Assembly: GCA_021413865.1 (NCBI GenBank)
Contig: JAIOPN010000001.1
Span: 25,292-89,291 of the forward strand
Reading direction: 5' to 3'
Source: Planctomycetota bacterium
GTDB taxonomy: Bacteria; Planctomycetota; Phycisphaerae; Phycisphaerales; Phycisphaeraceae
DNA length: 64,000 nt
The notes below the pieces were generated by a model. It saw only the letters and a program-made list of their open reading frames with translations, did no database searches and was not told the DNA's origin. Below, one piece after another: positions 14,977 to 24,709 of this stretch. Both the position numbers and the translations under genes were made by a program. The stretch's first letter is position 1; each line of letters opens with the position of its first letter.

Positions 14977-15040
14977 GGGATTTCCCTGTAATCGGTGGCC
15001 TTGGATACGCGATCGGCATACGGTCATTGTCATCGCAATT

Positions 15041-15157
15041 GAGAATAGATATCATTGATCCGACATCGCTGCAAATGGGTCTCATTTGCGTTAGGCTTTT
15101 CCGCGCACTATGGTTTATTTGAGTTGTTGTGGTCACGACCGTTTACGGGATAATGAT
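15041..15157. promoter_or_regulatory. Two Fur-box-like sequences in a divergent promoter region
   Basis: Between the porin and the EfeO/imelysin-like gene, GAGAATAGATATCATTGAT (15041-15059) agrees with the classical 19-bp Fur consensus at 11 positions by eye. A second site begins with the perfect half-site GATAATGAT (15149-15157), about 30 bp before the downstream start codon. The flanking genes are iron-related, which makes iron control plausible. Binding is inferred, not shown. Confidence 0.4.
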
Positions 15158-15188
15158 CCTTAACCGTCTGATTATCTGGAGGTGCCCC

Positions 15189-16271
15189 TTGAACCGTCTT
15201 GCTCGCTCCGCCGCCGTGCTCCTGGCGCTCATCGCCGTCGCCAGTTTTACGACGCACGCGTTCGCGGCCGGAACCACCTTGCTCGCGCCTCCGGCCATCC
15301 CAACGGACCTCAAGGGGACCGACGGCGTCAAGACGTTCCTCCTGACCGTCCTCGAGGGCGTGCACCGCGCGGCGAACGATTTCCAGCGCGACGCACGCGG
15401 CTATGCGGCGCTTGTCGCCAAGCACGGCAACAACCCCGCCGCCGCCGCCGCCGAGCCCGTGCAGATGGCGACGCTCATCCACTCGATGCGCGACGGCCAC
15501 ACCCGCATCGACAGCTACGGCTATGAGTACGTCGAGGGCATCGTCGCGGGTGTTCCGTCGCTGTCGAAATACGACGTGGAGCTCGACGCAGGCGTGCCCA
15601 AAGAGGGCGCTTCTCCCAGCGACGAGATCGCCCCGGTCGTCATCAAGGCCGGCGCCCTGACGATCGACCGCGAGGGCTCGCTGAACAATTTCCTGATCGA
15701 GCCGACGGTGTTCGGCACGAATGAGAAGTTCGTCGCCGCGACGGTGACGCTGCCGGGCTTCGACAAGCCGGTGGGCCTGCCCAAGCCGGAGCTGGTTGTC
15801 GCCCTGGCGGACTACGCCGTGGACGGCTACTCGCGGCTTCTGCGTGACGCCCGCGCCTGGCAGCCCAACGACGCCGACTGCTTCCACGCCGCCGCCAACA
15901 TGACGCCGACGCTCGCCGATTATTTCGAGGAGTGGAAGGAGTCGCGTATCGAAGGCCACGCGACGGGCGGGCGCTTCGTGGGCGTGAGCCGCGTGTCGGA
16001 CATGCGGGGGATCATGAGCAGCACGAGGCTGACGTGGCTGGCGGTGGCGGATCGCGTCCACGCGAAGGACGCGGCCCTGACCGAGCAGATCACGAAAGGC
16101 TACGAGCAGGTGCTGGCCTTCATCGACAAGATCGAGAGCCGCGAGAGCACCAGGCCGCTGACGCCCGAGGTGATCGACGCCCTGGGCAGCCAGGCCAAGG
16201 AAAAGGCCGACCGGCTCGCGGTGCAGGTTGTCGAGGCGGCGTCGCTCGTCGGCGTCCGCGTATCCGAGTGA
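15189..16271 (+). CDS. EfeO/imelysin-like secreted protein, likely iron uptake
   Basis: A 360-residue exported protein starting at TTG 15189. GGAGGT lies five bases upstream, and the TTG gives a clean signal peptide (LARSAAVLLALIAVASF, cleavage near AFA-AG); longer in-frame starts would disrupt it. The C-terminal half (DYFEEWKESR, RVSDMRGI, then a long helix pair) resembles the alpha-helical imelysin/EfeO fold, but the usual GxHxxE metal motif is not obvious. With FTR1 75 bp downstream it probably supplies or oxidises iron for that permease, as EfeO does for EfeU. No EfeB peroxidase is present. Confidence 0.65.
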   Translation: MNRLARSAAVLLALIAVASFTTHAFAAGTTLLAPPAIPTDLKGTDGVKTFLLTVLEGVHRAANDFQRDARGYAALVAKHGNNPAAAAAEPVQMATLIHSMRDGHTRIDSYGYEYVEGIVAGVPSLSKYDVELDAGVPKEGASPSDEIAPVVIKAGALTIDREGSLNNFLIEPTVFGTNEKFVAATVTLPGFDKPVGLPKPELVVALADYAVDGYSRLLRDARAWQPNDADCFHAAANMTPTLADYFEEWKESRIEGHATGGRFVGVSRVSDMRGIMSSTRLTWLAVADRVHAKDAALTEQITKGYEQVLAFIDKIESRESTRPLTPEVIDALGSQAKEKADRLAVQVVEAASLVGVRVSE

Positions 16272-16346
16272 TCGATTGTTCAAACCAGACATGGCGTCCC
16301 GTTGCTGCCGCGTAAAGTCAGGCCCGCCTACCGCACGAATCCAACC

Positions 16347-18668
16347 ATGAAATCGAACTGTTCCGCCCGGCTCTGTATGTGGCTGGCACTCGCCCTCGCA
16401 CCGTTATGGTGCGCGGGTGCGTCGCCGACCCTCGCCGCTGTCGCAAAGCAGACGCCCGGGCCGGACCGCGTCGAGGCGTGGCTCGAACAGCTCAATGACA
16501 ACCTTGTTGATTTCTACCAGGACCCCGCGATCACCCCCCCGCTGGTCAGGGACCGCGCGACCGCCGAGGCGTGGCTGACCGTCGGCGGGCCGGTGGCACG
16601 CAAAGCCCTCTCGGACAAATTGACCGAATCGCTCCCCTACCCGGCGCGCGTCGGCATCCTCCGCGCCAGGCTCCAGCAGGCGATGACGGTGGAGCTCAAC
16701 GCCAGCGTGCTCGCGGGCAATATCGAGGGAGCCAAGGCGTGGCGTGCCCGGCTCAACCTGCCGCGCGGCGTCTCGGCGGATGAAGGCTCGCTCCTCCTGG
16801 CGGCGCTCGAGCAGGGCAAGGGCTCGCCGCGCGACGTCGCCCGCGTGCTCACCCGCGAGGCAATCACATGGCAGACGTCGCGCGTCCGGCAACTGCTCGA
16901 CGAGGCCGTGCGCTCCACCCGCCAATCCTCACCGCTCCCGGGCCGGCTGCTCGAACGGCTGGGCGAAGCGGCGGCGCTGGCGGACCTGCCCGCCGAGCTG
17001 AGCGAGGCCGCGGCGCTGACGGAGCCGGGCAACACGCCCTCTTCTCTGCCCGCGCTCACCGCATTGGCCTCCTCAGCCGCGGGCAACTGGTCCGCGCTCG
17101 CCCCCACGGTTGAATCCTTCCGCGACAAGCTCGAACACGCACTGCCCAGCCTGCTCACGCCCCGCGAGCGCGGCCGGCGCGAACGGCTGCTGCTCAAACT
17201 CGTCGTGCTGGTGCCCAAGGAGTACCGCAACGGCGTGCGCGACGGCCGCGTGATCGTGCCGCTGGAGTACCGCGAGGCAGTGATCTTCGCCGGCCAGGCG
17301 CGGCAGATCCTCGGCGAGCTGACCCCGCTCTGGCTCGCGGACGCCAACGCCGACGCGATGAAGCCCTCGCTCGCCGAGTTCGAGGAGCATCTCACCCGGG
17401 CCGACGCGCTGATCGCCTCCAAGGCCGAGCCCAAGGAAGTCATCGCCGTGATGGAGCGGGCCCGGGACGTGCTCGAGGGGCCGTTCCAGATCAGCCTCAA
17501 GCGTTCGGGCACGACCGCGGACATCGTGGACGAGGTGATGCTCGAGGTGCGGTCGCAGCTCTCCAACAGCCTGAGCGCCGCGCTCAACGGCGACTGGGAC
17601 GCCGCCAAACGCGCCCGGCTCGAGGCGTACACCACGTTTGACCCCGAGTTGGAGGCGAGGCTCATGCCGCGCGACCCCCAGCTCGCCGTGGACATCGAGC
17701 AGCTCTTCCTGGACGGCATGCAGTTGCCTGGCGTCAAGGTCCTGCTCGACCGCCGGGCGCCCGCCGACGAGCTTGAGGCCGCCTACGCCCGCGTCAGCGC
17801 CGGCCTCGACAAGGCGGCCGCGCTGCTCAAGTCGGAGATGGACCCCACCGCGGCGATGCTCAACGCCGGCAGCATCGTCCTGCGCGAAGGGCTCGAAGGG
17901 CTGCTGGTCCTGATCGCCATCCTCGCCGGCCTGCGCGGGCCGGAGAACCACGGCCGCCGCGTCATCTTCTGGATCGGCATCGTCGGCTCCGTCGTCGCCA
18001 CCGTCGTCACCTACATCCTCAGCCAGACCATCCTCACCGAGCTGCGTGCCTACGGCGAGGTCATCGCCGCCGTCTCGGGCCTGCTGGCCATCGGCGTGCT
18101 CCTGCTCATCACCAACTGGCTCTTCCACCAGGTCTATTGGCGGCAGTGGGTCTCCACCCTCAAGGCCACCGCGCAGGGCGAAAGCCCGTGGCAGCTCTTC
18201 ATGGTCGGCTTCCTCGTGGGCTACCGCGAGGGATTCGAGACCGTCCTCTTCCTGCAGAGCCTGATCCTCGACGCGGGGGGCGCGACGGTCGGCACCGGCG
18301 TCGCCGTCGGACTGGCGATCCTCGTCGTCCTGGGCGTCGCGGCGCTCTTCCTGGGCATGCGCCTGCCCTACTTCCACATCCTCTTCGCCACCGCGTTCCT
18401 CATCGGTTTCGTGCTGCTGACCTTCGTGGGCAACACCATCCGCGCCATGCAGACGCTGGGGTGGGTGCCGCTGCACCAGATCGCCCCCGGCTCCTGGCCG
18501 GCCTGGATCGGCCAGTGGCTGGGCCTCTATAACACATGGGAAACCGTGCTCGCGCAGGTTGCCGTGGCCATCCTCGTCCTGGGCACGTGGCGCGTCAGCC
18601 GCTGGCGCGCCAAGCGCCAGGCCTCGATGCGCGCCCCCGCCGTGCCGCGCGCGGTGTCGCCCGCCTGA
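16347..18668 (+). CDS. FTR1-family high-affinity iron permease
   Basis: A 773-residue protein with a signal peptide, about 480 residues of helical extracytoplasmic domain, and a seven-helix FTR1 permease domain at the C-terminus. Both iron-transport motifs are present: REGLE at 513-517 and REGFE at 627-631. EfeU and yeast Ftr1 are much shorter; bacterial FTR1 proteins with a long N-terminal domain are known and are thought to bind iron outside the membrane. Translation starts at ATG 16347 (weak ribosome-binding site). It follows the EfeO-like gene and probably forms an operon with it. Confidence 0.93.
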   Translation: MKSNCSARLCMWLALALAPLWCAGASPTLAAVAKQTPGPDRVEAWLEQLNDNLVDFYQDPAITPPLVRDRATAEAWLTVGGPVARKALSDKLTESLPYPARVGILRARLQQAMTVELNASVLAGNIEGAKAWRARLNLPRGVSADEGSLLLAALEQGKGSPRDVARVLTREAITWQTSRVRQLLDEAVRSTRQSSPLPGRLLERLGEAAALADLPAELSEAAALTEPGNTPSSLPALTALASSAAGNWSALAPTVESFRDKLEHALPSLLTPRERGRRERLLLKLVVLVPKEYRNGVRDGRVIVPLEYREAVIFAGQARQILGELTPLWLADANADAMKPSLAEFEEHLTRADALIASKAEPKEVIAVMERARDVLEGPFQISLKRSGTTADIVDEVMLEVRSQLSNSLSAALNGDWDAAKRARLEAYTTFDPELEARLMPRDPQLAVDIEQLFLDGMQLPGVKVLLDRRAPADELEAAYARVSAGLDKAAALLKSEMDPTAAMLNAGSIVLREGLEGLLVLIAILAGLRGPENHGRRVIFWIGIVGSVVATVVTYILSQTILTELRAYGEVIAAVSGLLAIGVLLLITNWLFHQVYWRQWVSTLKATAQGESPWQLFMVGFLVGYREGFETVLFLQSLILDAGGATVGTGVAVGLAILVVLGVAALFLGMRLPYFHILFATAFLIGFVLLTFVGNTIRAMQTLGWVPLHQIAPGSWPAWIGQWLGLYNTWETVLAQVAVAILVLGTWRVSRWRAKRQASMRAPAVPRAVSPA

Positions 18669-18711
18669 GCCGTGAATCACCCCGGCGCGCCCGTGTGATA
18701 CGATCTGATCC

Positions 18712-19626
18712 ATGGCACAAGACCTGACCATCCAGGTGCTGGTGAGCCTGCTGCTCTTTGGCGCGGTGTTCCTGCTGGTCTTCGCCCTGTTCCGCTACCC
18801 CCTGCCCCCGGAGCCCGAGGTGAACCGCCGGATCGCCGTCGCCGTCGGGCTGGGCCACCGCAGCACGATCTTCGAGAACCGCACGCTCGCACCGCTGATG
18901 AGCCTGGCGCTCTCGATGGCGAGGCGGTTCCAGTTCCGCACCATCCGCGAGCTGGTCCGGCGCGACCTGGACGCCGCGGGCAACCCCAACGGCTACAGCG
19001 TCGAGGAATACCTGGGCCTGAGCATGGTCTGCGGCGTCGGGCTGGGCCTCTTGTCCACGGCCATCGGCATGATGCTGCTGGGCCGGATCGACCCGACCGT
19101 GCTGGTGTTCATGGGGATCGTCGGGTTTGCCACCCCGATCTACTCGCTCCACGTCTCGGCGCGCGCCAGGGCCCTGCGCATTGGCAAGCAACTGCCCTAC
19201 ACGCTGGACCTGATCGCGTTGACGATGGCCGCCGGCTCGAGCTTCACCGAGGCCGTCGAGACCATGATCCGCGACCGGCCCGATGAGGACCTCAACCAGG
19301 AGCTGCGGATCGTGCAGGCGGAGATCGAGTTCGGCACGCCCCGCCCCACCGCGCTGGCGAACCTGGCGGAACGCATCCCGCTGGACTCGCTGCGCTCGGT
19401 CATGGGCGCGGTGAACCAGGCCGAGGCGCTGGGCAGCCCGCTCTCCACCATCCTCAAGACGCAATCCGTCATGCTGCGCAGCGCCCGCAGCGTCCGTGCC
19501 GAGAAGCTCAGCGCGTCGGCGAGCCTGCGCATCCTGATCCCCTCGATGCTCATCCTCTTCGCCGCCGTCCTCACGCTCTTTGGGCCATGGATCATCCGCA
19601 TCATCGTCACCGGGTCGTTCTTCTGA
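18712..19626 (+). CDS. TadC-like type II secretion F-domain protein
   Basis: A 304-residue integral membrane protein with an N-terminal hydrophobic segment, a pair near residues 102-145, a cytoplasmic T2SF domain (about 165-290, including LPYTLDLIALTMAAGSSF), and a C-terminal helix. This is the layout of TadC, the platform protein of Tad/Flp pili. The partners TadA, TadB and flp are not in the window. The FHA gene follows 48 bp later and may be co-expressed; FHA domain genes are often linked to Tad loci. Confidence 0.82.
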   Translation: MAQDLTIQVLVSLLLFGAVFLLVFALFRYPLPPEPEVNRRIAVAVGLGHRSTIFENRTLAPLMSLALSMARRFQFRTIRELVRRDLDAAGNPNGYSVEEYLGLSMVCGVGLGLLSTAIGMMLLGRIDPTVLVFMGIVGFATPIYSLHVSARARALRIGKQLPYTLDLIALTMAAGSSFTEAVETMIRDRPDEDLNQELRIVQAEIEFGTPRPTALANLAERIPLDSLRSVMGAVNQAEALGSPLSTILKTQSVMLRSARSVRAEKLSASASLRILIPSMLILFAAVLTLFGPWIIRIIVTGSFF

Positions 19627-19674
19627 TCGAACCGCGCTGGACTCCCCGCGCAAATTCACGGACCATACCGGCGC

Positions 19675-20610
19675 ATGCACGGCCCGATCCACATCCTCAT
19701 CCTCCAGAACGGCTCGGTCGCGCGGCGCGAGGTCTTCTTCGACTCCCCCGTCGGCTTTGGCCGCGACCCCTCCAACCGCGTCGTCCTTCAGGAACGCACC
19801 GCCTCCCGCAAGCACGGCGAGGTCCGCATCGAGAGCGACCGCTGGGTCGTCGCCAACCTCAGCCCCAACGGCACCAGGCTCAACGGCCGCGAAATCGGCA
19901 AGAAGCCCCGCACGCTCAAGCCCGGTGACACCATCGAGATCGGCGACACCCCGGTGATCCGCGTCGAGTTCGACGGCGGCGCCGAAACCCCGCCGCCCGC
20001 CGAAGCCGACGCCGACGCCGACACCCCCGCCGCGCCAAAACCCTCCGGCGCCGCCATGTCGCGCCGCGCCAAGGTCTGGGTCTCCATCGGCGTGTACCTG
20101 ATGCTCATGCTCTGCCTCTTCATCTTCTTCAGCACCCTCGGCGAACGGCCCGACGACCGTCTCCAGTCCGAGCCGGAGCTTACCCCCGCCGCGATCGAGA
20201 GCGACGTGCGCCGCTTGCCGACCGGCGTCGCCGTCGATCCCCGCGCCGCGGCGGACTCCCTCCGGACCGCGACGCAGTATTTTGAAAAACTCCAGAGCGA
20301 CCCGACGAATCTCTACCGCGCCCACGAGGCGTACCAGCAAGCCCTCGCCGCCTCCGGCAAAGCGACGTTCGACAACAGCGTCGATCAGTCACGCTTCCTG
20401 GACGTCGAGGAGCGGCTGATCGATCAGGTCAAGCGTATCTACCGCGAGTCCTACGTGATGCTGATGAGCCGCCAATACAAGGCCGCCGAGCAGAGCTTCC
20501 GCCGGTTGAACAAAGAGGTGTATCTGGACAGCGGCAGCGAGGTGTTCAAGAACGCCGAGAAGCAGCTGCGCATCGCGCAGACGCGGCAGGCCAAGAAGAA
20601 GTGGTACTGA
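19675..20610 (+). CDS. FHA-domain membrane protein
   Basis: A 311-residue protein. An N-terminal forkhead-associated (phosphothreonine-binding) domain spans residues 1-97, with the signature blocks FGRDPSNRVV, ASRKHGEV and NLSPNGTRLNG. A Pro/Ala/Asp-rich linker follows, then one transmembrane helix (about 142-162), then a helical tail of TPR-like character. The FHA domain is predicted to face the cytoplasm and link Ser/Thr kinase signalling to the membrane. It lies downstream of the TadC-like gene and converges on the acyltransferase gene with only two bases between stops. Confidence 0.88.
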   Translation: MHGPIHILILQNGSVARREVFFDSPVGFGRDPSNRVVLQERTASRKHGEVRIESDRWVVANLSPNGTRLNGREIGKKPRTLKPGDTIEIGDTPVIRVEFDGGAETPPPAEADADADTPAAPKPSGAAMSRRAKVWVSIGVYLMLMLCLFIFFSTLGERPDDRLQSEPELTPAAIESDVRRLPTGVAVDPRAAADSLRTATQYFEKLQSDPTNLYRAHEAYQQALAASGKATFDNSVDQSRFLDVEERLIDQVKRIYRESYVMLMSRQYKAAEQSFRRLNKEVYLDSGSEVFKNAEKQLRIAQTRQAKKKWY

Positions 20611-20612
20611 CG

Positions 20613-21371
20613 TCACGCCGCGCCGGGGCCGGCGTGGGGCCGGCTGTTGACGAGATATTCCGCCAGGTCCGAACCCGCCGTCTCTCGCGGGTTGAAGCCG
20701 AACCGGCGGGTGAACACCTCCACCGGCACCGGGTTCTGCAGGAAATAATCCAGCGCGGGGTGCCGGCCGACGTGCGGCAGCGTGGTCCGTAGATTGCCGT
20801 GCAGCAGGACGATCGGGCGGTCGTGCTCGGGGGGATACGGCCGGGTCTCGCCCAGTTGCTCCATGCCCATGCCGCGCGTGAAAAAACCAACGTGGCCGGG
20901 ATCGACCCCCAGGACGAAATCGCTCGTCCCGCTGTAGAGACCGTAATAAAACGAATACCGCATCAGGTCGAACACCGCCTCCGCCGAGCGCCCCAGGTGG
21001 CGGCGGCGGTCGGCGAAGAGGCAGACCTCGGTGAGCCTGCCGCCACTGGCGCGGAGGGAGTCGAGCTCGGTGTGGAAGATGGTGTCGAGCGGCAGGCCGC
21101 GCGGCCCATCGTTGCAGGCCGTAAGCGTGCTTACAGTCAGCGGCCCGATGGTGCCGACGATGATGGCCGAGTGTTCGCCGACCGCGGCGGGCAGGGTGTG
21201 CAGCCGGTGGGGATTGGGTTCGATCATCTCCTCGGCGCGGTAGCTGGTATAGACCAGCCGCCAGGCGTCGAGCACGGGGGCGAGTTCACCGGCGACGCGG
21301 AACATCAGCCCCGCCGTCGCGCGCGAACGCCGGGTATCGGGCGACGAGGTTTCGTTGAACTGCTCGGCCAT
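20613..21371 (-). CDS. FeeM-like N-acyl amino acid synthase / acyltransferase
   Basis: A 252-residue protein that resembles the N-acyl amino acid synthase FeeM and exosortase-associated acyltransferases, a branch of the GNAT fold related to autoinducer synthases. The expected blocks are there: AWRLVYTSYRAEEMI (about 37-51), VGTIGPLTVSTLTA, then TELDSLRASGGRLTEVCLFA. Such enzymes transfer an acyl chain from acyl-ACP to an amino acid. No ACP or biosynthetic partner is adjacent. The start at MAEQFNET is the best available; its ribosome-binding site is weak. Confidence 0.68.
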   Translation of the reverse strand: MAEQFNETSSPDTRRSRATAGLMFRVAGELAPVLDAWRLVYTSYRAEEMIEPNPHRLHTLPAAVGEHSAIIVGTIGPLTVSTLTACNDGPRGLPLDTIFHTELDSLRASGGRLTEVCLFADRRRHLGRSAEAVFDLMRYSFYYGLYSGTSDFVLGVDPGHVGFFTRGMGMEQLGETRPYPPEHDRPIVLLHGNLRTTLPHVGRHPALDYFLQNPVPVEVFTRRFGFNPRETAGSDLAEYLVNSRPHAGPGAA

Positions 21372-21423
21372 GCGGCGCGGTTCCCCATTTGAGCATCGAC
21401 CACCCCGGCGCCCCACTTGATTC

Positions 21424-23304
21424 CTATAACCCCTTGCGCAACCCCGCCTCCAGCTTCGCCACCTCGTCGCGCAGGCCCTGCGGGAGATGGTCGCCGAACT
21501 GGGCGAAGTGCTGTTTGATGAGCGGGATTTCCGCGAGCCAGCCCTGGGTGTCCACCGTGAGCAGTTGCTTGAGCGTGTCGCGTGACAGGTCCAATCCGCT
21601 CAGGTCAATGGCCGCCGGCTTGGGCAGCCTGCCGATAGGTGTCTCGACGACATCGGCGCGGCCGGTGACGCGTTCGAAGACCCACTTGAGCACGCGGCTG
21701 TTCTCGCCGTAACCCGGCCAGAGGAACTTGCCCTTCGCATCCTTGCGGAACCAGTTGACGTAGAAAATGCGTGGGAGTTTGTCGGACGTCGTCGCGCCGC
21801 CGACCTTGAGCCAGTGGGAAAAGTAGTCGCCCATGTTGTAGCCGCAGAACGGGAGCATGGCCATGGGGTCGTGGCGGACAACACCGATCTTGCCCGCGGC
21901 GGCGGCGGTTTTTTCGCTGCTCATGATGGAGCCGAGGAAAACCCCGTGCTGCCAGGAGAGTGATTCATTGACTAGCGGCATCACCGTGGCGCGACGCCCG
22001 CCAAACAGGATCGCCGAGATCGGCACGCCTTTGGGGTCCTGCCACTCGGGGGCGATGACGGGGCACTGGCTGGCGGGCGTGGTGAAACGGGCGTTGGGGT
22101 GGGCGGCCTTGCGGCCGGAGTCGGCGGTCCAAGGGCGGCGCATCCAGTCCACGAGGTAGGCCGGTGGCTTGTCGCTCATCTCCTCCCACCAGACGTCGCC
22201 CTCGCCTGTGATAGCGCAGTTGGTGAAGATCGAGTTCCGCGTGATGGTCTGCATCGCGCTGGCGTTAGACTTCATGCTCGTGCCCGGCGCGACGCCGAAG
22301 AAACCGGCCTCGGGGTTAATCGCGTAGAGCCGGCCGTCGTCGCCGAACTTCATCCACGCGATGTCGTCGCCGACCGTCTCGACCTTCCAGCCGGGCAGCG
22401 TCGGCGTGAGCATGGCCAGGTTTGTCTTCCCGCACGCCGAGGGGAATGCGCCGGCGACGTAGATGGACTCCCCCTTGGGGTCGGTGAGCTTGAGGATGAG
22501 CATGTGCTCGGCGAGCCAGCCCTCGTCGCGCGCCATCGCCGAGGCGATGCGCAGCGCGAAGCATTTTTTGCCGAGCAGCGCGTTGCCGCCGTAGCCCGAG
22601 CCGTAGGACATGATCTCGCGCGTCTCAGGGAACTGGACGATGTATTTCGTTTTCTCGTTGCAGGGCCAGGGCACGTCGGGCTGCTCTTTCTCCAGCGGCA
22701 TGCCGACCGAGTGCAGGCCGCGGCAGAAATCGCTGTCGGGCCCCAGCGCGGCGAGCACCTCCTTGCCCACGCGGGTCATGATGCTCATCGAGCAGACGAC
22801 GTAGGGCGAGTCGGTGATCTCGATGCCGATCTTTGCGATGGGCGAGCCGATCGGGCCCATGGAATACGGGATGACGTACATCGTCCGGCCGCGCATCGCG
22901 CCTTCGTAGAGACCGTGGAGGATGCCCTTCATCTCCGCGGGGTTGCGCCAGTTGTTGGTTGGGCCGGCGTCCTCGGGCTTGTAGGAGCAGATGAAGGTGC
23001 GGTCCTCAACGCGTGCCACGTCGGCGGGGTCGGAGCGACAGAAGTAACTGTTGGGGCGCAGGCCGTCGTTGAGGCGGATGAACGTGCCGGTCTCGCACAT
23101 CAGCCCGGCGAGGAAGTCGTACTCGTCCTTCGACCCGTCGCACCAGTGCACGGTGTCGGGCGTGCAGAGGTCCACCATCTCGTGAACCCAGTGGAGCAGC
23201 CGCGGGTTGGTGGTGTAGCGGCGGGCGACGGCTTCCTGTTCGTCGGCGAGGCTGATGCCGTCGTGGCGGAAAACCTCGCGACGGATGACACTCGTGTACG
23301 GCAT
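21424..23304 (-). CDS. pckG: Phosphoenolpyruvate carboxykinase (GTP)
   Basis: A 626-residue GTP-dependent PEPCK, which turns oxaloacetate and GTP into PEP, CO2 and GDP for gluconeogenesis. Evidence: [12 protein letters not shown] near 140, the kinase-1a P-loop ACGKT at 290-294 within [14 protein letters not shown], the DD pair in VGDDIAW, and the guanine-binding region [19 protein letters not shown]. Length fits the GTP class. I chose the ATG at 23302-23304 because GGGAG lies eight bases upstream; an in-frame ATG 18 codons earlier is possible. Confidence 0.97.
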   Translation of the reverse strand: MPYTSVIRREVFRHDGISLADEQEAVARRYTTNPRLLHWVHEMVDLCTPDTVHWCDGSKDEYDFLAGLMCETGTFIRLNDGLRPNSYFCRSDPADVARVEDRTFICSYKPEDAGPTNNWRNPAEMKGILHGLYEGAMRGRTMYVIPYSMGPIGSPIAKIGIEITDSPYVVCSMSIMTRVGKEVLAALGPDSDFCRGLHSVGMPLEKEQPDVPWPCNEKTKYIVQFPETREIMSYGSGYGGNALLGKKCFALRIASAMARDEGWLAEHMLILKLTDPKGESIYVAGAFPSACGKTNLAMLTPTLPGWKVETVGDDIAWMKFGDDGRLYAINPEAGFFGVAPGTSMKSNASAMQTITRNSIFTNCAITGEGDVWWEEMSDKPPAYLVDWMRRPWTADSGRKAAHPNARFTTPASQCPVIAPEWQDPKGVPISAILFGGRRATVMPLVNESLSWQHGVFLGSIMSSEKTAAAAGKIGVVRHDPMAMLPFCGYNMGDYFSHWLKVGGATTSDKLPRIFYVNWFRKDAKGKFLWPGYGENSRVLKWVFERVTGRADVVETPIGRLPKPAAIDLSGLDLSRDTLKQLLTVDTQGWLAEIPLIKQHFAQFGDHLPQGLRDEVAKLEAGLRKGL

Positions 23305-23414
23305 GGCGGCGTCTCCCGGATCGGCTGATGGAACGGCGAGGCTCTTATTCGGGATCATATACTCTTTTATCGGTTGATTGCGGGCGTGACCGCAGAACAT
23401 CGGGCCATGCAACG

Positions 23415-24296
23415 CTAACGATCGAACTGCGCCAGCGCGTTCGCCGCGTCCGCCAGCAAAATCGCCGCGACCACGCTCAGCCCATTCGCCGTCGCGTCGT
23501 GCAACTGCTGCTCGGCGAAGCTGCGTGTTTTCGGCGACCAAAAGAAGGCGAACCACGCCCACGGCTGGTTCGTCGTGTTGTCCGGCTGTGTGTTCTCGAC
23601 GTGGTGCATCGCGATGCGCTCGACGTGCCCGGCCCACGTCTTGTTGCGGCGTAGCAACGCCAGATTTGCCAGCGCGTGCAGGCCGCTCAACTCGCGGTAG
23701 GTCCACGCATCGAGCGATTCATCCTCCCCGCGTGGGTGCAGCGCCCCATCCGGCCCGGGGCGTGAGACGATCGGGTGGACCACCCCATCGACCAGTTCCA
23801 CATCCACGTCACGGCTCACCGCGACCGCCTGCTCAAGCACACAGAGCGCCTGCCAGAGCGTTACGCCCGTCCGCCCAGGCGGTGGCGCGACATCCGCGTA
23901 CCGCTCCACCGCCCGCACCGGCAGCAGCGCGCCGGGCAGTGCGTCCTCACACACCGACCAGACGCCCGGCGGGAGCGACTCGTACCGCTTGGCGAACGCG
24001 GCGATGTGCATGTGCAACGCCAGTGCGTGGTAGATGTCGCGCGAGTGGCCGCCCGGCTCCTTGAGGAGCGGCTGAACATGCCGCGCCTCGGCCGCGCCGC
24101 CCATCCCCGCCAGCATACGGAAGCCCTCCGCCAGCGCGGGGTGCAGCGCGGGATCGTCACCAAGCAATAGCAGCGCCGCCGGCGCCGCCAGAGCGATCGA
24201 CGCACCATCGCGCGCGCCAGGCAACGCCGCGCGCAGCACAGGCTCGGCGGCCCGCGACAGAACCTCACGCCATCGGCTAAAATCCGTCCCGCTCAT
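23415..24296 (-). CDS. Hypothetical protein, conserved Trp-rich C-terminus
   Basis: A 293-residue, mostly helical protein of unknown function without signal peptide. The ATG at 24294-24296 has AGGA nine bases upstream. The N-terminal half is Ala/Leu-rich; the middle has [20 protein letters not shown], and the C-terminal half has an unusual [18 protein letters not shown] block. It is divergent from the Rieske gene (29 bp between start codons), so the two may share a control region. Confidence 0.65.
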   Translation of the reverse strand: MSGTDFSRWREVLSRAAEPVLRAALPGARDGASIALAAPAALLLLGDDPALHPALAEGFRMLAGMGGAAEARHVQPLLKEPGGHSRDIYHALALHMHIAAFAKRYESLPPGVWSVCEDALPGALLPVRAVERYADVAPPPGRTGVTLWQALCVLEQAVAVSRDVDVELVDGVVHPIVSRPGPDGALHPRGEDESLDAWTYRELSGLHALANLALLRRNKTWAGHVERIAMHHVENTQPDNTTNQPWAWFAFFWSPKTRSFAEQQLHDATANGLSVVAAILLADAANALAQFDR

Positions 24297-24325
24297 CACA
24301 GCCATCCTAGGAAAGCACACACACC

Positions 24326-24652
24326 ATGGCCAAATGGATCGAACTGGGACCCGAGTCCGACTTCCCCGCCGGCGTCAAGAAAAGCGTCACCATCCAGGGC
24401 ACGCCCGTCACCGTGTTCAACATCGAGGGCCTCCTCCTGGCCATCGTGAACTCCTGCCCCCACGCCGGCCTCCCGCTGGGTGAGGGCGAACTGTGCGGCA
24501 AGACCATCACCTGCCCCTTCCACGGCTATGCCTACAACGTCGAGACCGGCCGCAACGTCGATTTCCCCGACAGCGAGCAGCCCGTCCGCACTGTCCCCGC
24601 ACGCATCGAAAACGGGAAGGTGGAAGTCGATTTGGAAGCGTGCACGATGTGA
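24326..24652 (+). CDS. Rieske [2Fe-2S] ferredoxin-like protein
   Basis: A 108-residue Rieske-type ferredoxin. The cluster ligands are C44-x-H46 in NSCPHAG and C63-x2-H66 in CPFHGYAYN. The single-domain size and sequence match NirD-like or dioxygenase-ferredoxin proteins that carry one electron to an oxygenase or reductase. GGAAAG precedes the ATG. No oxygenase large subunit or reductase is adjacent, so the partner is unknown. Confidence 0.93.
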   Translation: MAKWIELGPESDFPAGVKKSVTIQGTPVTVFNIEGLLLAIVNSCPHAGLPLGEGELCGKTITCPFHGYAYNVETGRNVDFPDSEQPVRTVPARIENGKVEVDLEACTM

Positions 24653-24709
24653 GCGCGTTGGCGATGCAAAATAAAATCTGATTGGCCCCTCTACTCACGG
24701 ACCCAACCC

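Noticed and set aside
17073..20340. Long minus-strand frames opposite the FTR1, TadC-like and FHA genes
   Set aside because: The plus-strand genes carry clear domain motifs; the minus-strand frames are rich in His, Arg, Asp and Gly with no recognisable domains, as expected of antisense shadows in GC-rich DNA.
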